Positions 8,576 through 17,322 of a stretch of 64,000 nt of DNA are shown piece by piece. The DNA comes from Arthrobacter rhombi (GTDB lineage: Bacteria > Actinomycetota > Actinomycetes > Actinomycetales > Micrococcaceae): positions 1 to 64,000 of the forward strand of contig NZ_FUHW01000020.1 of assembly GCF_900163545.1 (NCBI RefSeq). The letters run 5' to 3'. The notes beneath the pieces are model-generated. The model worked only from the letters and a program-made list of their open reading frames with translations. It had not been told where the DNA came from and made no database searches. Both the position numbers and the translations under genes were made by a program. Position 1 is the stretch's first letter. Every line of letters starts with the position of its first letter.

Positions 8576-9841
8576 ATGATGAAAAAACATTTGAGGAACG
8601 TGGCCACCGCCGCGTTGATCTGCGCCGCCCTTCCGCTGGCCGCCTGCACGACGCCGGAACCAGGGCCCGCCTCCAGCGGGTCCGCTGGTGCCAGCTCGAA
8701 AGGAACCGGTTCTCCGGAATCGACGCAGGCCCCGGGCTCGGAGGGATCCGCGCAGTCCTCAGCGGGTTCGGCATCGCCGTCGTCCGCTGCCCCAACGCCC
8801 GCGGCAGAAACCGCGGCGCAGAAACGCCTCGACACCCTGAGCCTGGAACAACGCGTGGGACAGGTCCTCATGATGGGGGTCCCCGCCGCGGGGGCCACCG
8901 CCACGGACCTGGGCATCGTGCAGAAGAACCATGTGGGCAACGTCTTCCTCAAGGGCCGCAGCGCCGTCGGACTGCAGGGAACCGCCGCCGCAGTGCAGAA
9001 GATCGAGGCCACCGTCACGCAGAAGACCACCGGCGGTGTGGGACAGTTCATCTCCACCGACCAGGAAGGCGGCAAGGTCCAGGTCCTGAAGGGTCCCGGC
9101 TATTCCAGCATCCCCGCCGGTCTCACCCAAGGCTCCTGGGATCCGAAGACCCTGGAACGCCGGGCCACCGGCTGGGGCAAGGAACTGGCGGAATCAGGTA
9201 TCAACGTCAACCTCGCGCCGGTCGCCGATACCGTGCCGGCCTCCATCGGTGCGGCCAACGCACCGATCGGTGCGTTCGGCAGGGAATACGGGAAGACCCC
9301 GGGCAGTGCGCAGGCCGGATCCTCGGCCTTTGCTGCGGGCATGGTCTCTGCAGGGGTCAGCCCGGTGATGAAGCATTACCCCGGGTTGGGGCGGGTCAGC
9401 CAGAACACCGACGTGTCCCATGGGGTCACCGACACGGTGACGACCCGCGACGACGAAACCCTTGAACCCTTCCAAGCAGGGATCGACGACGGGGCGGACT
9501 TCATCATGCTCTCCAGCGCCTACTACTCCCGGATCGATGCGAAGAACCCGGCAGCCTTCTCCGATACCGTCATCAACGGGATGCTGCGCGAGGACCAGGG
9601 ATTCGACGGGATCGTCATTTCCGACGATATGTGCGATGCCACTCAGTTCCGTGACTGGAAATATGCCACCCGGGCCAAGAAGTTCTTCGACGCAGGAGGC
9701 ACCATGATGCTCTGCGTGAACCAGGACGCCATCGGACCCATCACCGCTGGGCTCGTCGCCGAGGCGAAGGCGGACCCGGGGTTCAAGGCCAAAATCGACG
9801 CGGCAGCCTTACTCGTCCTGAAGGTCAAGGACGGGCTATAG
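8576..9841 (+). CDS. Glycoside hydrolase family 3 lipoprotein (NagZ-like)
   Basis: A 421-residue secreted lipoprotein: Lys/Arg N-terminus, hydrophobic segment and lipobox LPLAAC with the lipidated Cys at about residue 24, then a Ser/Gly/Ala-rich linker to about residue 75. The GH3 TIM-barrel domain carries the NagZ-type histidine-aspartate loop (KHYPGLGR…NTDVSH near 265) and the nucleophile motif VISDDM near residue 350. Expected activity is beta-N-acetylhexosaminidase on muropeptides or other GlcNAc glycans outside the membrane. ATG codons at 8576 and 8579 are both possible; the AAAGGG site favours the second. Its end overlaps the convergent hydroxyacid oxidase by 17 bases. Confidence 0.9.
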   Translation: MMKKHLRNVATAALICAALPLAACTTPEPGPASSGSAGASSKGTGSPESTQAPGSEGSAQSSAGSASPSSAAPTPAAETAAQKRLDTLSLEQRVGQVLMMGVPAAGATATDLGIVQKNHVGNVFLKGRSAVGLQGTAAAVQKIEATVTQKTTGGVGQFISTDQEGGKVQVLKGPGYSSIPAGLTQGSWDPKTLERRATGWGKELAESGINVNLAPVADTVPASIGAANAPIGAFGREYGKTPGSAQAGSSAFAAGMVSAGVSPVMKHYPGLGRVSQNTDVSHGVTDTVTTRDDETLEPFQAGIDDGADFIMLSSAYYSRIDAKNPAAFSDTVINGMLREDQGFDGIVISDDMCDATQFRDWKYATRAKKFFDAGGTMMLCVNQDAIGPITAGLVAEAKADPGFKAKIDAAALLVLKVKDGL

Positions 9842-11069
9842 GCCTGGCCTGCGGGCCACGCCAGTGCATCCGTGCATGCTGCGGGCCCAGTTCGGCCACC
9901 GAGGAAACACCCAGCAACGTGGTGACCACCCGCAGCTCCTCGGCCAGGATATCCAGCGCCCGTTGCACCCCGGCCCGGCCACCGGCCATCAGCCCATACA
10001 TATAGGCACGACCGATCAGGGTGAAGTCGGCACCGGCGCAGAGTGCGGCGGCGATATCCCCGCCGGACATGATGCCCGAATCGAGGATGAGTTCGATATC
10101 GGGGCCCACGGCGTCGCGGACCTCGCGCAGCGCCTGCAGGCTCGCCGGGGCGCGGTCAAGCTGACGACCACCATGGTTGGAGACCACCAGGCCGTCGGCG
10201 CCGGATTCCAACGCCTTGCGGGCATCTTCGGCGGTGAGCACCCCCTTGACGAAGAGTTGGCCCGGCCACACCGAACGCAACCACCTGAGGTCCTGCAGCG
10301 ACAGGGTCGGGTCGAACATCGAGTTGATCAGCTCGGGCAGTGAATGCGAGGTGCCGCTGAGCGAGGCGAACTTCAACGAGTCGGTGGTCAGGAAGTTGAA
10401 CCACCACTCGGGACGGTAGGAGGCGTCGAGGACCGTCTTGAGGTTCAACTTCGGAGGGATGGTCATGCCGTTGCGGACATCGCGCAGGCGTTGACCGGCA
10501 ATGGCGGTGTCCACGGTGACCATCAGGGTGTCATAGCCGGCGGCTGCTGCCCGATTGACCAGATCGAGCGATGCCTCGTGGTCGTTCCAGAGGTAGAGCT
10601 GGAACCAGCGCCGGGCTGCCGGTTGGAAGGCGGCGACCTCCTCGATGGACCGCGTGCCCATCGTCGAGAGGGTGTAGGGGATGCCGGTGTCGACGGCGGC
10701 GCCGACCCCTGCTTCCTCGCCTTCGGAGTTCATGAAACGGGTGAAGCCCGTCGGGGCGATCCCCACCGGCAGCGCGGACCGGGCCCCGGCAATCGTCGTG
10801 GACAGATCGACTGTGGGGTGTCCGCCGAGGATGCCCGGGAGGAACTCCACCTCGGAGAAGGCCTGCCGGTTGCGGCGGAGCGTCTCCTCGTTTCCGGCAC
10901 CGCCGTCCACGTAGTCAAAAGCGGGTTTGGGGGTCCGCCGCCGGGCAATCCGGCGCAGGTCCCACAGGTCGGCCGCCTTGGCCAGTCGGTTGGCCCGGAA
11001 GTCCAGGCTCGGGCGTTCGAACTGCAGGAGCGGGCGCAGCTCGGAGAGCTGAGGGAAATTGCGTTGCAT
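9825..11069 (-). CDS. FMN-dependent alpha-hydroxy-acid oxidase/dehydrogenase
   Basis: A 414-residue TIM-barrel flavoprotein of the L-lactate dehydrogenase (LldD), glycolate oxidase and mandelate dehydrogenase family. Residues FDYVDGGAGNEETLRRN near 55-75 and the FMN/substrate motif SNHGGRQLD near 296, with catalytic His and substrate-binding Arg, are present. It oxidises a 2-hydroxy acid to the 2-oxo acid; L-lactate is the most likely substrate but the sequence does not settle it. It is the last gene of a three-gene unit, 36 bases after the glucose dehydrogenase. A second, unrelated lactate route (lutABC) is present in the same window. Confidence 0.88.
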   Translation of the reverse strand: MQRNFPQLSELRPLLQFERPSLDFRANRLAKAADLWDLRRIARRRTPKPAFDYVDGGAGNEETLRRNRQAFSEVEFLPGILGGHPTVDLSTTIAGARSALPVGIAPTGFTRFMNSEGEEAGVGAAVDTGIPYTLSTMGTRSIEEVAAFQPAARRWFQLYLWNDHEASLDLVNRAAAAGYDTLMVTVDTAIAGQRLRDVRNGMTIPPKLNLKTVLDASYRPEWWFNFLTTDSLKFASLSGTSHSLPELINSMFDPTLSLQDLRWLRSVWPGQLFVKGVLTAEDARKALESGADGLVVSNHGGRQLDRAPASLQALREVRDAVGPDIELILDSGIMSGGDIAAALCAGADFTLIGRAYMYGLMAGGRAGVQRALDILAEELRVVTTLLGVSSVAELGPQHARMHWRGPQARPIARP

Positions 11070-11105
11070 GGGTCCCTTCGGGGCCGGGCCGAATGTTCTC
11101 TACGG

Positions 11106-12155
11106 TCAAGATGTGGCGATGTCGATGACGACCTTCACGTCGCCGTCGCGGTGTGTGAAGGCCTCGGCATAGTCTTCCATGGGGTGGCGTCGGCTGATGA
11201 GCCGCCCCAACCATGAGGGGTCTGCCTTCGCCAGGGCTTCGGCACCTTGCTCGTAGTGTCGACGGTTGGCGTTGACGGAACCGAAGACGACGTCGTTTTC
11301 CAACACCGCAGTGCGGTTCATCGTCCCGACGTCCAGCGTCGTCTTGCCTCCCGGGCTCGAAACCCCCGTCAGGCAGACGATGGCGTTCTTGCCGTTATTG
11401 GCGATCGCGTCCACGATCACCGGCGCCACCCCGGTGCATTCGATGATGATGTCCGGTTCGAGGCCGGAATCCGGCAAGGAGTCGGTGTGGAAATGGGCCC
11501 CTAGATCGGCCACCAGTTGCGGTTTCGGCCCGTCGGTGACGACATCGTAAACGTGGACCTCGTAGCCGCGTTGCACCCCCAAGAGTGCGGCGAGCAAACC
11601 GACCGGTCCGGCACCGGTGATCGCCACGACCCGCGGGTCGAAGAACGCGCGGGTCCCGATCCGTTCGATCTGTTCCCAGGCCTTGGCCACGATGGTCGTC
11701 GGTTCCAGCAGGACACCGACGTCGGCCAGGGAGGTATCGAGTTTAACCAGATGGCCCGGATCCTCACGCCACTGTTCGCGGCCGAAACCATCCAGGGAAG
11801 CGATGCCATGCTCGGTGTACTTCCCATTCAGGCACATATCCCATTCACCGGCGGCACACGCACCGCAGGGGACCGGGTCGGGCCGGCGGACAATGCCGAC
11901 CACCAGATCTCCAGCGGAGAATCCCGACTCCTGGGGTGCCTGGCTGACTCGCCCAAGATTCTCATGCCCGATCACCAGCACGTCCCGGCCCTCCGGGGCG
12001 GTGCCGTACTCGGCGTTGATGATCTCCCGGTCCGTTCCGCACAGCCCGATGGCCAGGGCATCGACCAGGACGCTGCCTTCAGATGGTTCGGGGGGCCCCA
12101 CCTCCTGCAGGGTCAGCGAATCCTTGCTTCCCGGCGTGACGGTGAGGGCCTTCAT
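11106..12155 (-). CDS. gdh: Zinc-dependent glucose 1-dehydrogenase
   Basis: A 349-residue medium-chain dehydrogenase resembling archaeal glucose/galactose dehydrogenases. Catalytic-zinc residues are seen in GLCGTDREI (about 37-45) and GHENLGRV (about 63-70); the Cys cluster PCGACAAGEWDMC (about 92-104) replaces the longer structural-zinc lobe of ordinary alcohol dehydrogenases. The Rossmann motif TGAGPVGLLAALLG lies near 179-192, and VNANRRHYEQG near 305 is typical of this subgroup. It would oxidise glucose to gluconolactone with NAD(P). The ATG at 12155 has an AAGGAG site; an upstream frame extension is rejected. It lies 46 bases after a small unknown gene and before the hydroxyacid oxidase. 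Confidence 0.82.
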   Translation of the reverse strand: MKALTVTPGSKDSLTLQEVGPPEPSEGSVLVDALAIGLCGTDREIINAEYGTAPEGRDVLVIGHENLGRVSQAPQESGFSAGDLVVGIVRRPDPVPCGACAAGEWDMCLNGKYTEHGIASLDGFGREQWREDPGHLVKLDTSLADVGVLLEPTTIVAKAWEQIERIGTRAFFDPRVVAITGAGPVGLLAALLGVQRGYEVHVYDVVTDGPKPQLVADLGAHFHTDSLPDSGLEPDIIIECTGVAPVIVDAIANNGKNAIVCLTGVSSPGGKTTLDVGTMNRTAVLENDVVFGSVNANRRHYEQGAEALAKADPSWLGRLISRRHPMEDYAEAFTHRDGDVKVVIDIATS

Positions 12156-12201
12156 GAACACTCCTTGGGTGGGTGGCGCGGGGCGGTGGTGGCGGGGCTG
12201 G

Positions 12202-12408
12202 TTAGCCGCTGAGGGGCATCCGCGGGATATTTGGTTTGCCGTCGCTTCCGGCCCCATACGCCTTCAGGGCGATCTTGGTGGCCAGCTCCTCGTTGATCCG
12301 ATATTTATAGATCGGTGGAACCGGTACCTGATCCGCTGCGGCCAGGGCTGCATGTGCTGCGGGCGCAACGATCTTCTCGTGGATCCGATGCCTTCTGAAC
12401 AGGCTCAT
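12202..12408 (-). CDS. Small protein of unknown function (68 aa) heading the gdh operon
   Basis: A 68-residue product begins MSLFRRHRIHEKIVAPAAHA at an ATG with a near-perfect GAGGAGG ribosome site seven bases upstream. An Arg/His-rich start is followed by an Ala-rich helix, PVPPIYKYRINEELATKIAL, and a Pro/Gly-rich tail. No signal peptide, membrane segment or Cys is present. It is the first gene of a co-directional unit with gdh and the hydroxyacid oxidase and is divergent from the GDPD gene. I do not recognise a family. The in-frame extension upstream lies antisense to the GDPD gene and is a shadow. Confidence 0.65.
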   Translation of the reverse strand: MSLFRRHRIHEKIVAPAAHAALAAADQVPVPPIYKYRINEELATKIALKAYGAGSDGKPNIPRMPLSG

Positions 12409-12616
12409 GATGACCTCCTCGTCAACCCGGCAGATGCTGCTGGTTCTTTCAGGATACGCCGAATATCCCCGGAAACCAGAGGATCGACGGATCCCCTTCG
12501 CCGCGATTGCCGGGACCTTCATACCCGGTTCACCACCCGTTGATTCAGCCGTCGTCCGGGGTGGGCAGCATGGACGTGGAGCACCCGCACCCCGAGCGCC
12601 GAAGGAACCGAATCGC

Positions 12617-13885
12617 ATGGCATTTCGCCGCACGTCCACTCCGAAACCCTGCCGACCGCTGACAGTTCTTATCCTCCTCGTCGCCGTTCTGGTGATCCCC
12701 ACCGCAGTAGTCCCTGCCGCCGCCGCCCCGGCACCTGCCGTGGCACCGGAGGCCATGAAAGCAAAGCCGCCGTCCGCTGACCCGCTGCTGATCGGACACC
12801 GTGGAGCTGCCGGGGTGGCACCGGAAAACACGGTGGCCGCGTTCAGGGCAGGAAGGGCAGCCGGCGTCGATTTCATCGAAACGGATGTCCAGCTCAGTGC
12901 CGATGGGGTGCCGTTCCTCTTCCATGACAACACCCCGGCACGGACGACCAACGTCGAGGAGGTTTTTCCCGGCCGGGAGAAGGACCCGATTACTTCCTTC
13001 AGCTGGGCAGAGCTGCAACGTCTGGACGCCGGTTCCTCCTTCGATCGCCGGTTCGCCGGGGCACGGATCCCCCATCTGGATGACATTGCCCGCACCGCGA
13101 ACCGCAGAACGGGGGTGTACCTGGAGATCAAGTCCCCGCAGAACTCCCCCGGAATCGAGAACGTCGTGGCCACGAAGCTGGCCGAGGACCCCGCCTGGAG
13201 GCGGCTGGTGAACGCCGGGAAGGTGAACGTGCTGGGATTCGATGCTTCCTCCAATCGCCGGTTCGCTGCCCTGGCACCACGTATTCCGCTGCAGCAGCTG
13301 GTCGGCTCCGTGCCAACGGAACGGACCCTGGCCGATTGGTCGACCTTCGCCGATTCGGTGGGCACCAACTACCGCACGCTGACCTCCGAAGGGGTCGGCA
13401 AAGTCCACGCAGCGGGACTCGGCCTCGGGGTCTACACGGCGAACTCACCTGAGGCCATCGATGCCGCCGTCGATCTGGGAGTGGATATGGTCACCGGGGA
13501 CTTCCCCCAGCAAAGCGTGCGATTACAGGCCGGCAGGAATCCATTCCCCCGGGCTCGTGGCCTGGAGATCGCCGAGATGGTCAATAACCCGCCCGGCAAC
13601 GACATCGAATTCGGTGCCGGAGAACATGTGGTGGTCCGCAACGTCGCTGACCACACGATCGACGCCACCGGGCTGGTGCTGCGTGACGCGGCGAACAACA
13701 CCCTGACGGTCGGTGCCGGCTACCGGATCCCTCCCGGCGGAGAGCTGCGCGTCCATACGGGCCCCGGGAACAATACCGCCACCGCCTACTTCAACGGCGG
13801 CACGTCAGCGATCCTGAATAACGACGGCGACTCGGTGGCCCTCTGGGATCAGCGGGGACGACTGCACGACGTTTTTGCCAACTGA
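12617..13885 (+). CDS. Secreted glycerophosphodiester phosphodiesterase with lamin-tail domain
   Basis: A 422-residue exported enzyme with a Sec signal (Arg-rich start, hydrophobic 14-31, cleavage near AAAAPAPA). The GDPD TIM-barrel domain shows the catalytic HRG (GHRGAAGVAPENT near 56-68), the metal ligands ETDVQL (about 82-87) and FLFHDN, and YLEIKSP further on. It would hydrolyse glycerophosphodiesters to glycerol 3-phosphate and an alcohol. Residues from about 315 form a lamin-tail (LTD) beta-sandwich: GLEIAEMVNNPPGNDIEF, then GLVLRDAANN, and GDSVALWDQRG. The LTD may anchor it to surface polymer or DNA. The ATG at 12617 has a GAAGGA site and a proper signal peptide; the longer frame upstream lacks one. 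Confidence 0.88.
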   Translation: MAFRRTSTPKPCRPLTVLILLVAVLVIPTAVVPAAAAPAPAVAPEAMKAKPPSADPLLIGHRGAAGVAPENTVAAFRAGRAAGVDFIETDVQLSADGVPFLFHDNTPARTTNVEEVFPGREKDPITSFSWAELQRLDAGSSFDRRFAGARIPHLDDIARTANRRTGVYLEIKSPQNSPGIENVVATKLAEDPAWRRLVNAGKVNVLGFDASSNRRFAALAPRIPLQQLVGSVPTERTLADWSTFADSVGTNYRTLTSEGVGKVHAAGLGLGVYTANSPEAIDAAVDLGVDMVTGDFPQQSVRLQAGRNPFPRARGLEIAEMVNNPPGNDIEFGAGEHVVVRNVADHTIDATGLVLRDAANNTLTVGAGYRIPPGGELRVHTGPGNNTATAYFNGGTSAILNNDGDSVALWDQRGRLHDVFAN

Positions 13886-13994
13886 ACACCATGAGGGCGG
13901 GCGACCGCCCGTACATGACCTCTTGACGACCGCCGGTGGGCGGCAGATGATCGAGCAGGTACGTCGGACAGCAGGATCTGATGACGGAGGCAGC

Positions 13995-14546
13995 ATGCGC
14001 GAGGTCAAGGTGGGACTGTTCCAATCGGTCGACGGGGTGGTCGAAGCGCCCAACCTCTGGCAGTTCGACAGCTTCGACGAGGAGCTTGGTGCCGGGATGA
14101 CCTCCATGATGGAACAGTCGGACACCGTTCTGCTGGGGCGGCGCAGCTACCAGGAGTGGGCCGGGTACTGGCCGAATGCGGGGAAGGACGACCCATTCGC
14201 CGCCTTCATCAATCCCGTCGAGAAGTTCGTGGCCTCCCGCACGCTCACCGGGGAGCTCGCCTGGCAGAACTCGACGTTGATCCAGCGCCCCTTGGAGGAC
14301 TTCGTCCGCGAACTACGCCAATCCGACGGCGGGGACGTTTCGGTCTGCGGCAGCATTTCGGTGGTACGCCAACTCTTGTTCGCCGGCCTGTTGGACTCCC
14401 TGCTGTTGATGGTCCACCCGGTGATCGCCGGAGCCGGGAAGCACCTGTTCGAACCCAGCGACCCGGTGACCCGGTTGGTGCTGCAAGATTCCCAGCAAAC
14501 CAGCAAGGGCAACATGTTGCTCAGCTATGGCCGGCATAGTGACTGA
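13995..14546 (+). CDS. RibD C-terminal/dihydrofolate reductase-like protein
   Basis: A 183-residue protein of the DHFR-like RibD_C family. The opening VKVGLFQSVDGVVEAP forms the first strand and loop, VLLGRRSYQEWAGYWP provides the nucleotide-site Gly/Arg, and VCGSISVVRQLLFAGLLDSLLLMVHPVI the C-terminal half. Such stand-alone proteins are NADPH-binding reductases whose substrates are mostly unknown. The ATG at 13995 follows a GGAGG site by four bases. It lies about 110 bases after the GDPD gene in the same direction, possibly with its own promoter. Confidence 0.85.
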   Translation: MREVKVGLFQSVDGVVEAPNLWQFDSFDEELGAGMTSMMEQSDTVLLGRRSYQEWAGYWPNAGKDDPFAAFINPVEKFVASRTLTGELAWQNSTLIQRPLEDFVRELRQSDGGDVSVCGSISVVRQLLFAGLLDSLLLMVHPVIAGAGKHLFEPSDPVTRLVLQDSQQTSKGNMLLSYGRHSD

Positions 14547-14565
14547 GGGGCCGGGGCTGCCGGCT

Positions 14566-15339
14566 TCACGGTAACGGTTGTGCGATCTCGAAAAGGGCAC
14601 CTGTTGGATCCGATAGGGCGGCAACCCTGCCGAAAGGGGTGTCCGAGGGCGAGTCAATCACACTGGCCCCCAGGCCCAGCGCTTCGGCGATCGTCGCCTC
14701 GGCGTCCACGACCTGAAAGTAGACCCGCCATGCTGCAGGGTGGCCCGTGGGTAGGTGGGCGGTCGCATCGAGGATCCCCGCGGTGGCCTGCGGTCCCTGA
14801 CCCAGGGTCGTGTAGTGGAAGTCATCGGTTGCGGAAACGACGGTGGTCTCCCAGCCGAAAACCTGGCGGTAAAATTCCACGGCCTGCGCATAATTGCGGG
14901 CATGAAGTTCATGCCAGTAGGGGGCGCCCGGTGCCCCGTGCAGACGAAATCCCCGGTGCTCGTCGATCTCCCAGAGGCCCACCGAAGCCCCCGCGGGATC
15001 CTTGACGAGGGCCACCCGGCCCCGCGGAATGATCTCCGTGGTTGGAGCAAGGACCCGACCGCCCAGGCTGACGGCGACGGCGAGCGTGGCCTCGATGTCT
15101 TCCACGCGCAGGTAGGTGCTCCACGTATCGGGTAAACCCGCCTCGCCGTCGTTGCCGACGGTCCCGGCGACCGGTAGCCCGTCCTTGAAGGCGGTGAAGT
15201 AGTGGCCGGCCTGTGCCGGGTCGGCGGTGTCGTAGGTCCATCCGAAAATTGCCGCATAGAACCTGCGGGCGCGCTCGGGTTGTGAAGACATCAGATCGAT
15301 CCAGCAGGGGGCACCGGGGCTGGGGACGGGCATGGGCAT
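14566..15339 (-). CDS. Two-domain VOC (glyoxalase-fold) protein
   Basis: A 257-residue protein with two tandem vicinal-oxygen-chelate domains (about 10-125 and 138-255). Each repeats the pattern W(I/H)(D/E)LM…RARRFYAAIFGW, with FYRQVFGWET in the second, and ends in a DPAGA or DPTGA strand. It resembles the mycobacterial CFP30B/27-kDa antigen group. Members bind metal and small molecules, in glyoxalase, dioxygenase or drug-binding roles; the activity here is not predictable. ATG 15339 has a strong AGGAGG ribosome site. It converges with the RibD-like gene, leaving 19 bases between stops. Confidence 0.88.
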   Translation of the reverse strand: MPMPVPSPGAPCWIDLMSSQPERARRFYAAIFGWTYDTADPAQAGHYFTAFKDGLPVAGTVGNDGEAGLPDTWSTYLRVEDIEATLAVAVSLGGRVLAPTTEIIPRGRVALVKDPAGASVGLWEIDEHRGFRLHGAPGAPYWHELHARNYAQAVEFYRQVFGWETTVVSATDDFHYTTLGQGPQATAGILDATAHLPTGHPAAWRVYFQVVDAEATIAEALGLGASVIDSPSDTPFGRVAALSDPTGALFEIAQPLP

Positions 15340-15497
15340 GACGACCTCCTAGGATGGCGCGGATGGAACCGTGCGGTGAGTCTATGCTCGGGAGGCCGGT
15401 CGCGCCCATGGGTCCGGGGGTTCCCGTCCTCCGCGTCATCCCCGGCGGGGGTGGCAGACTGTTCGCCACGGGCAGGGTTCTGGCCTACGGTGAAGCC

Positions 15498-16145
15498 ATG
15501 GCCATCCTCTACCGTGCTGAGCTCACCCCCGGAAAACAAGAAATCGTCACCGCCTGGCTTGCCCGCCAATCGTGGTCGGGAGTTGCAGCAGGCGATTCCA
15601 TCGAGATGATCGGCGCCTACCGGTTCGATGACCCCGACGAAAAAATCGGCATCGAAACCCATCTGGTCCGACGCTCCGACGGCACGGTCCTGCACGTCCC
15701 GTTGACCTACCGTGATGCCGCCGTGGCTGGGGCCGAGGAGCATCTGGCCGGGGAAATGGAGCATTCGGTGCTCGGGCATCGCTGGATCTATGACGCCACC
15801 GGAGACCCGGTCTATGCTGCGGCGCTGGCTTGGACCATCGTGCGCGGGCAGGCCGGCGCTGACCAGTTCCGCGATATCGACGGAACCTTGGTGCTCCAGC
15901 CCAACACCGTCGTCGTCCACGGGTTTGGGGATCACTCGGCAACCGCCCCGGCCATCACGACGGCTGCTCCTTCCATCGCGGAAGAACCAGGGATGGGACC
16001 CGTCACCACGATCACCACCGATGGTCCTGCGCTGGCCGTCTACCGCACACCTCAGGTCGCTTCAGACGATGACGGGCACGAAGGTCAGCTCACCGGCCGC
16101 TGGGATGGGCTCGGGAACGCATTGCTCTTGGCAGCCCTCGCCTGA
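15498..16145 (+). CDS. Maltokinase N-terminal-cap-like protein
   Basis: A 215-residue protein whose N-terminal 110 residues look like the cap domain of actinobacterial maltokinases: LTPGKQEIVTAWLARQSW, IGAYRFDDPDEKIGIETHL, then VLHVPLTYRDAAVAGAEEHL and EHSVLGHRWIYDATGDPVY. The kinase domain that normally follows is absent; instead a variable Ala/Thr/Pro-rich stretch and a short C-terminal strand region follow. Stand-alone cap proteins are common in actinobacteria as hypothetical proteins possibly tied to trehalose-maltose-glycogen metabolism. No other gene of that pathway is in the window. The ATG at 15498 begins the conserved region. Confidence 0.68.
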   Translation: MAILYRAELTPGKQEIVTAWLARQSWSGVAAGDSIEMIGAYRFDDPDEKIGIETHLVRRSDGTVLHVPLTYRDAAVAGAEEHLAGEMEHSVLGHRWIYDATGDPVYAAALAWTIVRGQAGADQFRDIDGTLVLQPNTVVVHGFGDHSATAPAITTAAPSIAEEPGMGPVTTITTDGPALAVYRTPQVASDDDGHEGQLTGRWDGLGNALLLAALA

Positions 16146-16191
16146 GCTGCCCGGCCGAGGAGCCCCAGCCGCTGCCCGTAGGATGTGGTCC

Positions 16192-17274
16192 ATGACGACT
16201 CAGAGCGCAATCTTCGTGGATGCCGGGTTCCTCTTGGCCATCGGCGGGCAGCATACGGTGGGTACGTCGCTCCGTTCGGCCTTCCGAGTGGATTACGAAC
16301 GGCTCGTCGAAGGCATTGCCGCCATTGCGCGGGAAGACAGCTCCCTGCCGGTGCTGCGCACCTATTGGTATGACGCCTCCCGCGATGGGCTCTTCACCGA
16401 CCACCATAAACGCATCGGCATGGTCGACGGCGTCAAAGTACGGTTGGGCCGCATCTCCTATAGCGGCGAGCAGAAGGGCGTGGATCTGCGTCTGGCGCTG
16501 GACCTCGTGGGGCTGGCCCGCAGCGGAGCCGTCTCGGTGGTCTACCTCGTCTCCGGGGACGACGACCTGGCCGAGGCCGTCGAGGAAGCCCAGGACCTGG
16601 GGGTGCAGGTCAAACTCATCGGTTTGCGCCAACCAGAGACCCGCATCGGTCTGGCCTCGGTGGCCGAACATTTGGCCCTGTGCGTGGACGGCATCACCGA
16701 GCTTCCCGCCGAGCTGCTCCACCAGACGTTCACCCGGACGGTCACTCAGGGGTCGATGCCCGGCCCGGGAGTCCATGCCACCTCCGGGACGACGCCGGAA
16801 GGTGCGGCGGGTGCCACGATTCCGGGCCCGGAGGAAACCCTGCCGGTGACGACGGCCAGGCCCGAAGAGACCCCGGCGCGTCCGCAACGACCGGTGCCCG
16901 GCCCATCCCCGGTGCGCATCCCCACGAACACCGGGCAGCTTCCGTACGTGCCATCGGCCGGACCACAGCTGGTCCACTCCTCAAGCAAGGAAAACGCAGC
17001 CCTCGCCACTGGTGGAGCCTCCGAAGCCAGCGATAGCGCGTTATTGCGGGCCGTCGGCGAGGTTGGAGCGAGCGTGGCGGACAACTGGTTTGTGAATACC
17101 ACCCAGCGCGAACTCACCGAACTGCAAGCTGACCGACCGTTACTGCCGCCCGAGATCGACCGGGTGCTGCTCAAGGATTGTGCCCAGCAGATCGGTGAAT
17201 GGAAAACCGATATCCAGGTGGTGCGTCGGGCCTTGCGCGCCTCTTTCTGGGACCGGCTCGACGAACTGACCTGA
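16192..17274 (+). CDS. NYN-domain (LabA/DUF88-like) protein
   Basis: A 360-residue protein with an N-terminal NYN PIN-like domain: IFVDAGFLLA with the first acidic residue near 10, HHKRIGMVDGVKVRLG, KGVDLRLALD and VVYLVSGDDDLAEAVEEA near 115-135 supplying the conserved Asp cluster, then VKLIGL. NYN domains bind one metal and are generally RNases. A Pro/Thr-rich low-complexity linker (about 190-270) separates it from a helical C-terminal domain of about 90 residues ending WKTDIQVVRRALRASFWDRL. The ATG at 16192 begins the conserved beta strand. It follows the maltokinase-cap gene by 46 bases and may be co-transcribed with it. Confidence 0.85.
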   Translation: MTTQSAIFVDAGFLLAIGGQHTVGTSLRSAFRVDYERLVEGIAAIAREDSSLPVLRTYWYDASRDGLFTDHHKRIGMVDGVKVRLGRISYSGEQKGVDLRLALDLVGLARSGAVSVVYLVSGDDDLAEAVEEAQDLGVQVKLIGLRQPETRIGLASVAEHLALCVDGITELPAELLHQTFTRTVTQGSMPGPGVHATSGTTPEGAAGATIPGPEETLPVTTARPEETPARPQRPVPGPSPVRIPTNTGQLPYVPSAGPQLVHSSSKENAALATGGASEASDSALLRAVGEVGASVADNWFVNTTQRELTELQADRPLLPPEIDRVLLKDCAQQIGEWKTDIQVVRRALRASFWDRLDELT

Positions 17275-17322
17275 CCCGCCCGACGGTTAACCTTCTACTG
17301 GCCCACTAGTAGGGTCGACAGT

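Noticed and set aside
9825..12408. Mycofactocin-like locus (small peptide plus FMN hydroxyacid dehydrogenase)
   Set aside because: The peptide lacks the C-terminal Val-Tyr of MftA, and no radical-SAM MftC, MftB or MftE/F gene is present.
12409..13368. N-terminal extension making the 68-residue protein part of a 388-residue frame
   Set aside because: The extension lies antisense to the GDPD gene, while a strong ribosome site marks the internal ATG at 12408.
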